Below, piece after piece: positions 45,203-55,782 of a DNA stretch of 64,000 bases. A program made the translations under genes and the position numbers. The stretch covers positions 17,222,967 through 17,286,966 of the forward strand of contig CM030706.1 in NCBI GenBank assembly GCA_017979445.1. Direction: 5' to 3'. Under the pieces are notes generated by a model. The model saw nothing but the letters and a program-made list of their open reading frames with translations, did no database searches and was not told where the DNA came from. Source of the stretch: Akebia trifoliata. Taxonomy: Eukaryota; Streptophyta; Magnoliopsida; Ranunculales; Lardizabalaceae. How positions within the stretch are numbered: position 1 is the first letter of the stretch; every line of letters starts with the position of its first letter.

Positions 45203-45220
45203 TGGCGACTCCACTGGGGA
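45203..45220 (+). other. W: primer-binding site, tRNA-Arg
   Basis: TGGCGACTCCACTGGGGA, complementary to CCA plus the acceptor and T-arm end of plant tRNA-Arg, 3 bp after the LTR. This is the PBS type known from Ogre elements. Confidence 0.9.
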
Positions 45221-46197
45221 GTTTGAGGGTTCAAACCATGACCATTTGGCCATTTTTACAAAAAAAATAAAAAAATTCAATATGTGTTTACTAACATTGT
45301 TGTTGTTTGTGTTTTGTTTGGTACTTTATTTTTTTTCTTGGGGAATGGTTGTAATATTTTCTTTGACTCTTTTGTGGGTTGAATGCTTGTAAAGGGGGTT
45401 GATACTTGTTTTTAAAATGCACTTGTGCACTTACGCTTGCATAGTCCATTACACAAACCTCCTCTACCTATAAAAGTTTAAACCCGGATGTTTAGTAGTT
45501 TCACGACTCGAGATCGCTTATTTCGGGTACGGGGACGAACACATCGAACCCAATCACCAACCTAAGACATGTGTACTTCGGTATGCATTGAGGTTTGAAG
45601 AATAGGTAACCGTGAAGCCACCTATAGCCGCATGCATTAAATACGATTAGAGGCTTAGGACACAATTTTGGAAAAATGATTTATCAACCCTCTTATTATT
45701 GTAATTTTTCCGATTCAAGGAGATGACTTTGTAAATTTTTTTTAGCCCATGAAGGCAAGTTGTTTAGATTTTAAGCTTGTTTTTATTTTATTTCTTTACA
45801 TGTCCCCCTAGGTAAAAGGGGAAATCTTTGTTTATGCTTTGCATCATAAAAATAAAAAATAAAAAAAAAATTGTACCCAAGCCAAAAAAACGGAGGCTGT
45901 GTGCCTCAAAATCTCAAAAAAACAAAAAACAAAAAAAATCAAAAAAAAAATTTTGCTCATTTTGTCCATTATATCAGTCTTGACAACTTTTCTCTTGGAC
46001 TTTATTTTTCTTTTGAGTTTTAAGGCTTGAAAAAGATTAAATACACCATTTCTATCGTTAAACTTAGGACCTACCACCCGTTACTTTGTGTTTGATCCAA
46101 ACGAAGCTCGCCTACACTCAACATATCGAAATTGATCCCGACCCAATGTGGCGTACTATCAACCTTACCATCATCCATTATTGAGGATCAACTTAAA
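45221..46197 (+). other. W: first part of leader
   Basis: Non-coding. Aligned to V up to about 45890, then an A-rich stretch and unique sequence up to the first array. Confidence 0.7.
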
Positions 46198-47045
46198 TCG
46201 GGTCCACAACCCGTAACCACTCCGAATCTGGTCCACGACCCGTATCCACACCAAAATGGGTCCAAACCTATACCCATTTCTAACTGGGTCTACAACCCAT
46301 ATCCACTTTATAATGGGTCCACGACCCATATCCATTTCTAAATGGGTTCATGACCCAAATCCGCTTCAAAATGGATCGTTTACCCATATCCATTTCAAGT
46401 GGGTCCACGACCCCACATCCGCTTCAAAATCTATTCCCGAATGGGTCCACGACCCATATCCGTTTCCAAATGGGTTTACGACTCATACCCACTTCCAACT
46501 GGGTCTACGACCCATATCCACTTTCAAATGGGTCCACGACCCACATCCGCTTCAAGATCCATTCCCAAAAGGGTCCACGACCCGCATCCATTTCCAAATG
46601 GGCCTACGACCCATACCCACTTCCAACTGGGTTTACGACCCATATCCACTTTAAAATGGGTCCACGACCCATATTCGCTGCAAAATCCATTTCCAAATAA
46701 GTCCACGACTACTATCTATTTCTAAATGGGTTCATGACCCAAATCCGCTTCAAAATGGATTGTTTACCCATATCCATTTCCAATGGGTCCACAACCCATA
46801 TCCGCTTCAAAATCCATTCCCAAATAGGTCTACGACCCGTATCCGTTTCCAAATGGGTCTACGACCCATATCCACACCAAAATGGGTCCACGACCCATAC
46901 CCATTTCTAAGTGGGTCTACGACCCATATCCACACCAAAATGAGCCCACGACCCATATCCAGTTCAAATGGGGTCCACGACCCATATCCACTTCCAGATG
47001 GGTTCACGACCATATCCATTTTGAGTTAGGTCCACGACCCGTACC
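46198..47045 (+). repeat. W: tandem array 1, about 28 units of 29-30 bp
   Basis: Unit 'gggtccacgacccatatcca' plus 'cttccaaat'. The word 'gggtccacgaccc' is itself an inverted repeat (GGGTC..GACCC). Since 30 is divisible by 3, overlapping frames stay open on both strands (46132-47100); these are not genes. Confidence 0.95.
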
Positions 47046-47434
47046 CAACCCAAACCGGATCTATCATTCAATCTCAACCATGTCCATAACCCATGTGTGA
47101 ACCATCAAAATCAACAATCGGTCGATCAATTCAAATAAATCCAATCATTTTCCAACAAACTAGATTAAAAAATAAAAATAAAAAATTTTAAGCATCAATT
47201 GCAATTCTTGATCAAAGTCGGTGCCTAAGAACGATCTTACCCTGTTGATACGAGGGGGATAGACTACGTCTATTTAAGGAAATAAAGTGATATAAGAGTG
47301 CCATTGTGCGCCACCTTTTCCTCGGGGATTTGACTGGTCGATCTTGATTTCAGATAATTGAATTGAGGGACTAACAAAATGATTTTTTTGACTTAATCTT
47401 TCTACAGTAATCCGTTTTCACAAAATGTGTTTCC
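47046..47434 (+). other. W: leader between arrays, with the conserved hairpin module
   Basis: 47210-47350 is the plus-strand version of the block found in Y, Z and T, ending 'gtgcgccacctt'. The rest is non-coding. Confidence 0.65.
47259..47273 (+). other. W: conserved leader hairpin (ATAGAC-TAC-GTCTAT)
   Basis: Perfect 6-bp stem and 3-nt loop, the plus-strand equivalent of the Y, Z and T hairpins. Confidence 0.6.
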
Positions 47435-48020
47435 TGGCTCAGCACCGATAAACCTCCAGCTCCGTGCTGACAAACCACCAGCTCCGTGCTAATGAACTTT
47501 CGGCTTCGTGTCGATAAACCTCCTGCTCCGTGCTGATAAATCTTCGGCTCGGTGTCGATAAACCTCCAGCTCCGTGCTGACAAACCTCCGACTCCGTGCT
47601 GATGAACCTTCGGCTCGGTGCCGATAAACCTCCAACTCCGTGCTAACAAACCTCCGGCTCCGTGCTGATGAACTTTCGGCTCCGTGCTGATAAACCTCCG
47701 GCTCCATGCTGATGAACCTTCAACTCGATGCCGATAAACCTCTAGCTCCGTACTGACAAACCTCTAGCTCCGTGCTGATGAACCTTCGACTCCGCGTCAA
47801 TAAACCCCCAGCTCCGTGCTGACAAACCTTCGGCTCCGTGCTGACGAATCTCTAACTCATGTTGACAAACCTTCGGCTCCTTGCCGATGAACCTCCAGCT
47901 CCGTGCTGACAAATCTTTAGCTCCGTGCTGATAAACCTTCAGCTCCGTTCTGACAAACCCCAACTCCGTGCTGATCAATACCTGGCTCCGTGCCGACGAA
48001 CCCCAACTCCGTGCTGACAC
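47435..48020 (+). repeat. W: tandem array 2, about 26 units of 22 bp
   Basis: Unit 'cctccggctccgtgctgacaaa' with variants. Three units make 66 bp, so minus-strand frames with a 22-residue repeat remain open (47371-48050). Not genes. Ends in an A-rich tract. Confidence 0.95.
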
Positions 48021-48243
48021 ACACACAAAAAAAATTAAAAAAAAATCCAACCTTAACCAAATTCATGATTTTCTTAATACAACTTTACCAATTAATCCAA
48101 TCTGACTTAATAAATCATCATGCATCTTCATTATGTAAATGATATATTAATGCCTAACCTCTTATCCACAGGTGGCCAAATGACCCAGAAAGAAGTACTT
48201 ACCACCCGACAATCCTCCGTACTTTCTACACTCGCAACCAACC

Positions 48244-49240
48244 ATGAGCACTTCAGAGCAACCTCAACAAACAGCGACAGAAGTAGTAACGGATCTCGCC
48301 TCAAAGCTTGAACTAGTAGTGAAGGCACTAGAAAAACACGATAAGATTCTTGATCTGCTGATGGCCAACCCAAGTATCATCCAGGCTGTCCAGCATCAAG
48401 CTTCTGGCTCAAATCAGGCCATGCCCGAACAACCACAACAACAGCCACCGCTTGCACAGAATACCTTGCTATCCACCGCTCCTACCAACCAAGGACCTCC
48501 AATTCACATTCATTGCAATCCACCACGACATGAGGTCGTTCAAGAGGAAGAATGTGAATTCAAGGCAGCTGAGGTAAGAGATTAGAAGGATAAAAGGCAA
48601 AGACTCCACAAATGGAATGAGGTTCAGAGATCTGTGCCTATATCCTAATGCATCATTGCCGCCAAAGTTCAAGTGTCCCGAGTTCAAAAAATACAATGGC
48701 ATTGGGTGCCCTCTGTCCTACTTGAAGCTCTATTGTGGGTCTATGTGCCAGTTTGGTGACGATGACAGGTTTTTGATTCAGTTCTTTTAAAAGAGTTTAA
48801 CAGGGACAGTCCTCTCATGGTTCTCTCAGTTAGATCATTCGCGGATTAAGAGCTGGCAAGACTTGGCTACAATTTTCTCGAAAGAGTACAGATTCAATAC
48901 GGACATGGGATTGGACAGAAATGACATGGCCAAGATGACTCGGAAGCCAAAGGAAAGTGTAAAAGAATATGCCCAAAGGTGGCAAGAATCGGCTTCTAAG
49001 GTTAAACCACCTATGACTGAACAAGAGATGAACACTATATTCATCTCTACTCTGGGCCATTCATTCTACACTCACCTGGTGGGCCATACGACTGCCAGCT
49101 TCTCGTCATTGGTTCAAGTGGTGAATCGGGTAAAGGACGGTATCCGATCAGGTCTGATTTACGACCTGTCCAGTCTAGAAGGCACCAACAGGGGGATCTA
49201 CACAACGGAAACCAGCGGTCTTGAACAAGAAGAAAGATGA
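48244..49240 (+). pseudogene. W: gag, matrix and capsid part
   Basis: ATG at 48244, with a Gln-rich N-terminus ('EQPQQQPPLAQ'). A stop follows 'EVRD' at 48584. The retrotransposon gag domain follows in another frame: 'PPKFKCPEFKKYNGIG', 'SYLKLYCGSMCQFGDDDRFL', 'SRIKSWQDLATIFSKEYRFN', 'VKEYAQRWQESASKVKPPMT', 'STLGHSFYTHLVG'. Two or more frameshifts or stops occur (a TAA after 'FLIQFF'). Confidence 0.95.
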
Positions 49241-50404
49241 AGCTCAGGTTAACAATGTACAACCCCTTCTTCCTTTCTTCATCTCAGCACCGAACCAGAG
49301 GCCGCCCACACCTCATGTCCCTTTCAAAGTCAATCCGTCTCAAGCTGCATCGATACCGTAGACATTCCAGTTCGGACGAAATCCAGTGTTTGGTCAAAAC
49401 CCATAATTTGTCCAGAATCACCAAACCGAGCAGTGCAGGCCCAACAGGGTCCCTCGAGTCTTCACCCGCCTACCTATGGCTCTATCAGAACTACTCCCAG
49501 CATTACTCAGGGGAAAATATCTCACTAAAAGGCAGTCAAACCTAGAGGCGGTAAAGGGACCAGGGTACAATCCCGATCAATTCTATGAGTTCCATATGGG
49601 TGCACCGGGACATGCCACCGACTAATGTTGGCAACTCAAGTACCAAGTTTAGAATCTAATCGACAGGAAAACGATCATTTTAGATGGTCCGACAACCCAA
49701 GCACCTCAGCAGAACATCAATCAGAACCCGCTACCAACGCATAATGGGGGAGGCAGTGGGCCGACAGTCAACGCCATAGAGAGGGATGAACCGAGCTTCA
49801 ACCCTTCAGTTTTGATAGCACCAATTGGCTTTAAGGTTAGAGTCAATCTGAGGAAAGAACCAACATCATCAAGCATCAATGCATTACCACCAGATACAAC
49901 CAACCAATTATCATCCCAACTTCCAATCAATTTGGCAAATCTTACCATTCACTCCAACTCCCAAACCTCAAATCCTTCACGACCACCTCTCATCATACCT
50001 TATACATTACCAACTTCAAGCTCTTCCTCTTGGCCACCTCTCATTATACCTTACACCATACCAACTTCAGGCCCTCCTTCCCGACCACCTCTTATCATAT
50101 CCTGCACTGCACCGACCCCTCAAACTTCAAGCTTCTCCTCCCGACCACCACTCATCCTATCTTATACCAATCCACAAATCCCAAATATCATTACACCAAC
50201 CGTCAAACCCAATCCACCACGTCTCGTCCTTCATCTAAAATCGGACCCTCAACCCATGACCATCATGTCCCCCAAACCATTTCCATACCGTTCAAATCAA
50301 ACCGTCCCATGGAGTTATGAGACGATAATTGTGACATCCGTAGGGGTTGAGAAGCCGAAATAGGCCATGGTAACGGACATTGGTCATATGACCAGATCGG
50401 GAAG
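49241..50404 (+). pseudogene. W: gag C-terminus with decayed zinc knuckle and Pro-rich linker
   Basis: 'FHMGAPGHATD', a stop, then 'CW' (49590-49630) is a decayed CHHC-type knuckle whose first Cys is gone. A frame at 49812-50363 contains four copies of a 'RPPLIIPYT'-type repeat (period about 42-60 bp, 49980-50170), then 'MTRSGRCYKI', which often precedes the protease part in Tat elements. Confidence 0.75.
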
Positions 50405-51984
50405 ATGTTACAAAATACCGGAAAAAGAACAGAAAAAGCAGAACGAGGAAGAAGAAAGAAGGAAAGAAAAGAGAAAAGAAAAGCTTGTAGAAGAGGAACA
50501 AGTACACAAAAGGAACCAGAGAAGAAGAAGAGCAGAATAACTGACAAGGAGGCAGCGGACCTCCTCAAACTCATTCAAAAAAGTGAGTACAACGTAGTAG
50601 AGCAGCTGAACAGAATGCCAGCTCAAATCAGTATCTTTGATCTGCTATTAAACTCGGAGCATCATCGGGAAGCATTGCTCAAAGTCCTTAGCAGTGCACA
50701 TGTACCTGAGAACACCTCACCAGAAGAGTTGGAAAATACAATAGGTCAGATAATGACCCCCAATCCGATCACCTTCACAGAGGATGAATTTATCAGTGGG
50801 GGGCGTGGACACATTGAGCCATTGCACGTTATGGTAATGTGCAAAGGTATGATGGTACCAAGGGTACTGATCGACAATGATTCGGCTCTTAATGTCTATC
50901 CTCTACAAATTATGCACAAGTTAAACACAGACTTGTCTCACCTTAGGCCAACTAGAAGGATCGTAAAGGCTTTTGATAGTAGAAAAACTGAGTCGTTAGG
51001 GGAACTGGATCTCCTAGTCACCATTGGATCATGTACGTTTGAAGTGACATTTGAAATTCTTGACATACCCTCAGCATTCAATATCCTTCTAGGAAGACCC
51101 TAGATCCATATCGCAGAGGCAGTTCCTTCTTCCTTGCACCAGCGAGTCAAATTCATCATGGGACAGAGGGTGATATCAGTTCTCGCATAAAATCTCATAC
51201 CAGTCAATCTATCACCAGATGTACCATATATTGACATAAAAATGACTAGGGAAAACGAGGGGTATTACTCCTTTCAGTTCACATCTGTCAATCATATTCA
51301 AAGGGGGAAAAAGAAGACAAGGGCAGAGTTGTCAAAAATAAATCTGATGATCGGATGAGTGATGAAGAAGGTGGGATATCATCCTAAACAAGGGTTAGGG
51401 CCTAAAGGAAAAGGCAGGGCCACTTTGATCAGCATGCAAAAACACACTCTCTATTTTGGTCTCGGGTTCAGGCCTACAAAGAAGGACATCTCTGATATGA
51501 ATGATAAAAAGAGGGAGCTTCGACTTGCACGAAAACATAATCGTGAGCTTAATGTATGAAACTTGGGCAGGGTACCACACATCAGCGTCAGCTTCCCACA
51601 ATCCTTGAAGAGGCCAGATGACTTATCAGAACTACCACCGATAAATCACACAGAAGAACCAAGTATTGTAATTATAGAGCCCGTTCAATTGCAAGAAGAC
51701 TCATTCGTTGAGTCCCTACATTCCTTTATAGATGGCATGGACATCTTGTTCGGAGGGGATTCCGAACGGAGTCAAGAGGAAGAAGAAAGATAGTCCTCTA
51801 AGGCGAAAGTCGCAATATGCAAAGAAGAAAGATCATTGTTCCCCTTTCAAATCGATTGGGGATCTATCGTAATTCCACCCACCCTACAAGTACCCGGACT
51901 TGACGATAGTCATCCGGAAGTGATGGTCATATCTGAACCATCAAGGGAACCACTCTCCCGACATATCTACCCTACAAAAGAAAG
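50405..51984 (+). pseudogene. W: aspartic protease with G-patch-like motif
   Basis: A Lys/Arg/Glu-rich linker is followed by 'ADLLKLIQKSEYNVVEQLNR', 'PITFTEDEFISGG' and the protease active site, which reads 'VLIDNDSALNVYPL'. The position after Asn-Asp is unusual: related elements have Gly there. 'SAFNILLGRP' ends the domain. After stops, 'MMKKVGYHPKQGLGPKGKGR' (51359-51420) is a G-patch-like motif often found after the Tat protease. An acidic tail runs up to the splice donor. Confidence 0.9.
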
Positions 51985-52375
51985 GTAAGTTTTCTAGAAT
52001 TGGGAAGAATACCCAATCACTTATGAAGCCGCCATGGGGCCCAGAATCCCTACGGCCTAAAAAAAAAACGTCATTAGCAAAATCTCGTCTGTCCGAGGAC
52101 CATAATGAGCCCTCGTCCTCGGGGCAAGACTGTTTTGAGGGCTCACCTTCGTCGCTAATGAATTTGCATGATTTTTTTTCATCTTGTTTCAGGCATACGG
52201 ATAGTCCGCAAAATCCAAAAAAATTAAAAATCTTTCAAAATTCAAAAAAATCAAAAATCTTTCAAAATTCAAAAAAATCAAAAACTCTGCAAAATTCAAA
52301 AAAATCAAATATTTTAAAATTTCAAAAAAATCAGAAATCTTCAAAATACCTAAGGTTTCCAAAGAATTTTCTCAG
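51985..52375 (+). other. W: probable intron between protease and RT
   Basis: Donor AAAG|GTAAGT at 51985. Acceptor candidates are 'ttttctcag' at 52375, 'cttgtttcag' near 52191, and 'cttgtgacag' near 52393. The interior is AT-rich with 'aattcaaaaaaatcaaa' tandem repeats (52215-52345) and does not read as pol. Ogre elements are known to splice an intron at this place. With the 52375 acceptor the simple joining phase does not keep the frame, so the exact acceptor is uncertain or indels have shifted it. Confidence 0.6.
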
Positions 52376-53830
52376 TTGAATGAATCTTGTGACAGAACAG
52401 AGTATGAAAGAGATGAATACGACTTTGAGCTCGAGCTCGACTTTGATCTCATGGGGATTGAAGAAGAGTTAGAGGAAGAGGTTGAATATCCTCTAAAAGA
52501 AATAAAAGAACTCATAGAACGTCACGAGAAGGGTGTTCAGCCAAATATAGAGGATACAAACTCAGTGAACCTAGGCACTGAAGATGACCCATGGATCATT
52601 AAAATCGGAGTCCTATTAACGATTGAGCAGAAAGAGGAGATGACAAAGTTCGTACAACAGTACCAAGATATCTTCGCATGGTCCTACCAAGACATGCCCG
52701 GTTTAGACACAGATCTAGTCGTTCACAAGTTACCTATCAAAGCGGGAAGCAAGCTAATCAAATAAAAATTATGAAGGTTGAAATCAGAGTGGACACTTAA
52801 GGTCAAGGATGAAATAATGAAGCAGTTCCAAACAGGATTTCTCGCATTATCCACTTACCCTGAGTGGCTCACTAATGTCGTTCTTGTACCTAAGGAGGAT
52901 GGGAAAGTACGCATGTGTGTAGACTACCGTGATCTAAATAGAGCCAGTCTTAAAGATGACTTTACATTGTCGCACATCGACACTTTGGTTGATAATACAA
53001 CTGGACACGGTATGTTCTCCTTCATGGATGGATTCTCGGGTTATAATCAGATAAAAATGGCAGAAGAGGACCAAGAGAAGACTGCGTTCATCACACCTTG
53101 GGGCACCTTCCACTATAAGATTATGCCCTTCGGTCTCAAGAATGTTGGGGCAACTTACCAACGAGCCATGATGGCCTTATTTCATGACATAATCCACAAG
53201 GAGATAGAAGTATACGTAGACGACATGATAGCTAAATCCAATCTCGATGAGGACCATCTGGTAAACTTGAAGAACTTGTTTGATCGATTAAGGAAGTACA
53301 TTTTAAGACTTAATCCAGTAAAGTGTGTATTTGGGACCACATCAGGGAAGCTATGGGGGTTCATTGTCAGTAAAAGAGGCATCGAAATTGATCCAGCTAA
53401 AACGAAATACATCATAAATATGAAGTCATCCAAATCAAAGAAAGAAATCAAGGGATTCCTAGGAAGGATTCAGTACATTAGTCGGTTTATCGCACAACTC
53501 ACACCAATATGTGAGCCGGTGTTCAAACTACTGAAGAAGAATGAGCCGAAAGAATGGAATGAAGACTGTTAGGAAGCTTTCGACAAAATTAAGAGATACC
53601 TGCTTAATCCACAAGTCTTAGTTGCACCTACACCAGGTCGACCTCTACTGATGTATCTTTCCGTACAAGAAAACTCCATGGGCTGTGTACTAGGGCAACA
53701 TGATGAAATAGGTCGAAAAGAACGAGCCATCTATTACCTTAGCAAGAAGTTCACAAGTTACGAGGCAAACTATTCAACCCTCGAAAAGATGTATTGTGCC
53801 CTCGTCTAGGCATCACAACGATTACGCCAC
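52376..53830 (+). pseudogene. W: reverse transcriptase and first RNase H
   Basis: Acidic linker, then 'YQDIFAWSYQDMPGLD'. Stops at 52763-52765 (TAA) and 52772-52774 (TGA). RT then has 'VVLVPKEDGKVRMCVDYRDL', 'FMDGFSGYNQIKMAEED', 'TPWGTFHYKIMPFGLKN' and an intact catalytic 'YVDDMIAKS' near 53215. The first RNase H ('LLMYLSVQENSMGCVLGQ', 'AIYYLSKKFTSYEANYSTLE') lacks the first catalytic Asp. Decay of this domain is known in Tat elements that have gained a second RNase H. Stops also occur after 'NEDC' (53571) and near 53807. Confidence 0.95.
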
Positions 53831-54622
53831 TACTTGTTTAGCTATTCGACTATGCTCATTGCTCGAATGGATCCTTTAAAGTATCTCTTCGAGAAGCCGA
53901 CACTAACGGGATGTACCGTAAAATGGCAACTGTTATTATCTGAGTTCGACATCACCTATGTCACTCAAAAAGTCATTAAAGGACAAGTTATTGCTGACCA
54001 TTTAGCGGAGCACCCTCTGCCTGACTATGAGCTACTAAAAATAAATTTTTTTGACAAAACCATTTTGTTTGCTGAAACCGAGAGCGACGATGAAGAATCT
54101 AGTTGGAAAATGTATTTCGATGGAACAGTAAATCAAAAGGGAAACGAAATTGGGGCAGTCTTGGTTAAGCCAGATGGAACTCATATCCCCATTGCTGTCA
54201 GATTAAGGTTTCAATGTTCCAACAACGAAGCTGAATATGAAGCATGCATTGTGGGGTTGAAAGCAGCAATCGACCTCGAAATGGATGAAATAGATGTACT
54301 TGGAGACTCAAGTCTAGTAGTCTACCAGACAATGAGAGAATGGAAGACCCGAGAGCAGAGGCTAGTTCCTTATCATAAGTATCTCGAGGATTTAAGCTCA
54401 AACTTCGTCCGGATCTCATTTACTTATATGCCGAGAGCTAAGAATCAAATTGCAGACGCGTTGGCCACTCTGGCCTCAATGATCAACATCTCCAAAGATA
54501 CCATAGTTGACCCTCTTGAGATTGGTATTCAAGATGAGCCAGCATATTGTCTACTAGTGGAGATTGAAGAGTCTAAGGAAAAGCCCTGGTATGCAGACAT
54601 CAAGGTATTCTTAGAAGACTGA
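53831..54622 (+). pseudogene. W: RNase H connection and second (archaeal-type) RNase H
   Basis: An open frame of 262 codons. The C-terminal half is the extra RNase H: 'WKMYFDGTVNQKGNEIGAVL' with the first Asp, 'NNEAEYEACIVGLKAAIDL' with the Glu, 'LGDSSLVVYQ' with the second Asp, and 'KNQIADALATLA' near the end with the last acidic residue. All four catalytic positions seem present. This duplicated domain is diagnostic for the Tat lineage. It is flanked by 'KPWYADIKVFLE', the usual tether to integrase. Confidence 0.95.
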
Positions 54623-55782
54623 ACTTTCCCACCCGATGCCATAGCAACCGACCGAAAGACTATTCAAAGATTGGTAGGACAGTTCTTCTTGAGTAGTGGA
54701 GTCTTATACAAAAAGTCTCCCCACGAGGTCCTCCTCAGGTGTGTAACAGAAGCAGAGGCTCAACGCTTAATTGAGACTGTGCACGGCGGAGTCTGTGGAC
54801 CTCATATGAATGGATATATGCTCGCAAAGAAAATAATGAGAATGAGTTATTACTGGATGACCATGGAGAGCGACGGGTACCAGCATGTTCATAAGTGCCA
54901 TTTGTGTCAAATCTACACCAACAAAATCAATGCACCACCTTCAGAATTGCACAATATGACTTCTCCCTGGCCCTTCTCACTCTGGGGCATGGATGTCATC
55001 TGGCAGTTCAGTCCTCAAGCTTCCAATAGGCATCGCTTCATCTTAGTCGCCACCGACTACTTTACAAAATGGGTAGAAGTAGCATCTTACGCCAATGTTA
55101 CAAGGGGCAATGTCCTGAAGGTTGTGAAGAACAACATCATATGTCAGTACGGCCTCCCAAGCGGGATAGTAACCGATAACGCCAAAAATCTCAAGAACAA
55201 AGACATGTCTAAAATGTGCAAGGATTTTCATATCACAACTCGATCATTTACAGACCAAAGATGAATGGAGCAATTGAAGCCACTAACAAAAAAATCAAGA
55301 AGATCATCGAGAAAATAGCCGTTACTTACAAGGATTGGCACGAAATGTTACCCTTCGCTCTACATGCTTATCGAACGTCAATCCAAACTTCGACTGGGGC
55401 AACGCCTTATTCACTGGTCTACGGAATGGAAGCAGTCTTGCCCGTTGAGGTTGAGATTTCTTCCCTTCGGATATTAAAAGAAGTCAAATTGGATGAAGCA
55501 AAATGGGTGACAGCAATCTGTCATGGGCAAACTTATCAACGGAGAATAGCACGAGCTTATAACAAGAAGATTCGACCTAGAGAGTTCTCGCCTGGAGATC
55601 TTGTTTTAAAGAAGATTTTGCCAATAAAAGAAGATGCGAGAGGAAAGTTTCGTCCGAATTACGATAGGCCATTCGTCGTCCAAAAGGTACTGTCCGGAGG
55701 GGTACTAATCCTTACAGAGATGGATGGGGAAGTTTTTCCACAACCAATCAACGCTGATACCGTAAAAAAATATTACACCTGA
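54623..55782 (+). pseudogene. W: integrase
   Basis: Zinc finger with His pair ('VHGGVCGPHMNG') and Cys pair ('HKCHLCQ'). 'WGMDVIW' carries the first catalytic Asp, 'IVTDNAKN' the second. A frameshift near 55216-55264 moves the Glu segment ('PKMNGAIEATNKK') to another frame that continues to the end: 'HAYRTSIQTSTGATPYSLVY', 'GKFRPNYDRPFVV' as a GPY/F-like end, and 'PINADTVKKYYT' as the terminus. No chromodomain. Confidence 0.95.

Noticed and set aside
45203..45220. tRNA-Arg gene fragment
   Set aside because: Only the 18-nt complement of the tRNA 3' end directly after an LTR; no cloverleaf, so a primer-binding site.
46132..47100. Several overlapping ORFs with 'GPRPIPISKW'-like repeats
   Set aside because: Produced by the 30-bp array whose length is divisible by three; open in several frames and on both strands.
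47371..48050. Minus-strand ORFs with 'ARSWRFIGTE'-type repeats
   Set aside because: Translation of the 22-bp array.
50263..50626. Minus-strand ORFs rich in Phe, Ser and Leu
   Set aside because: Antisense of the Lys/Glu-rich linker of W.
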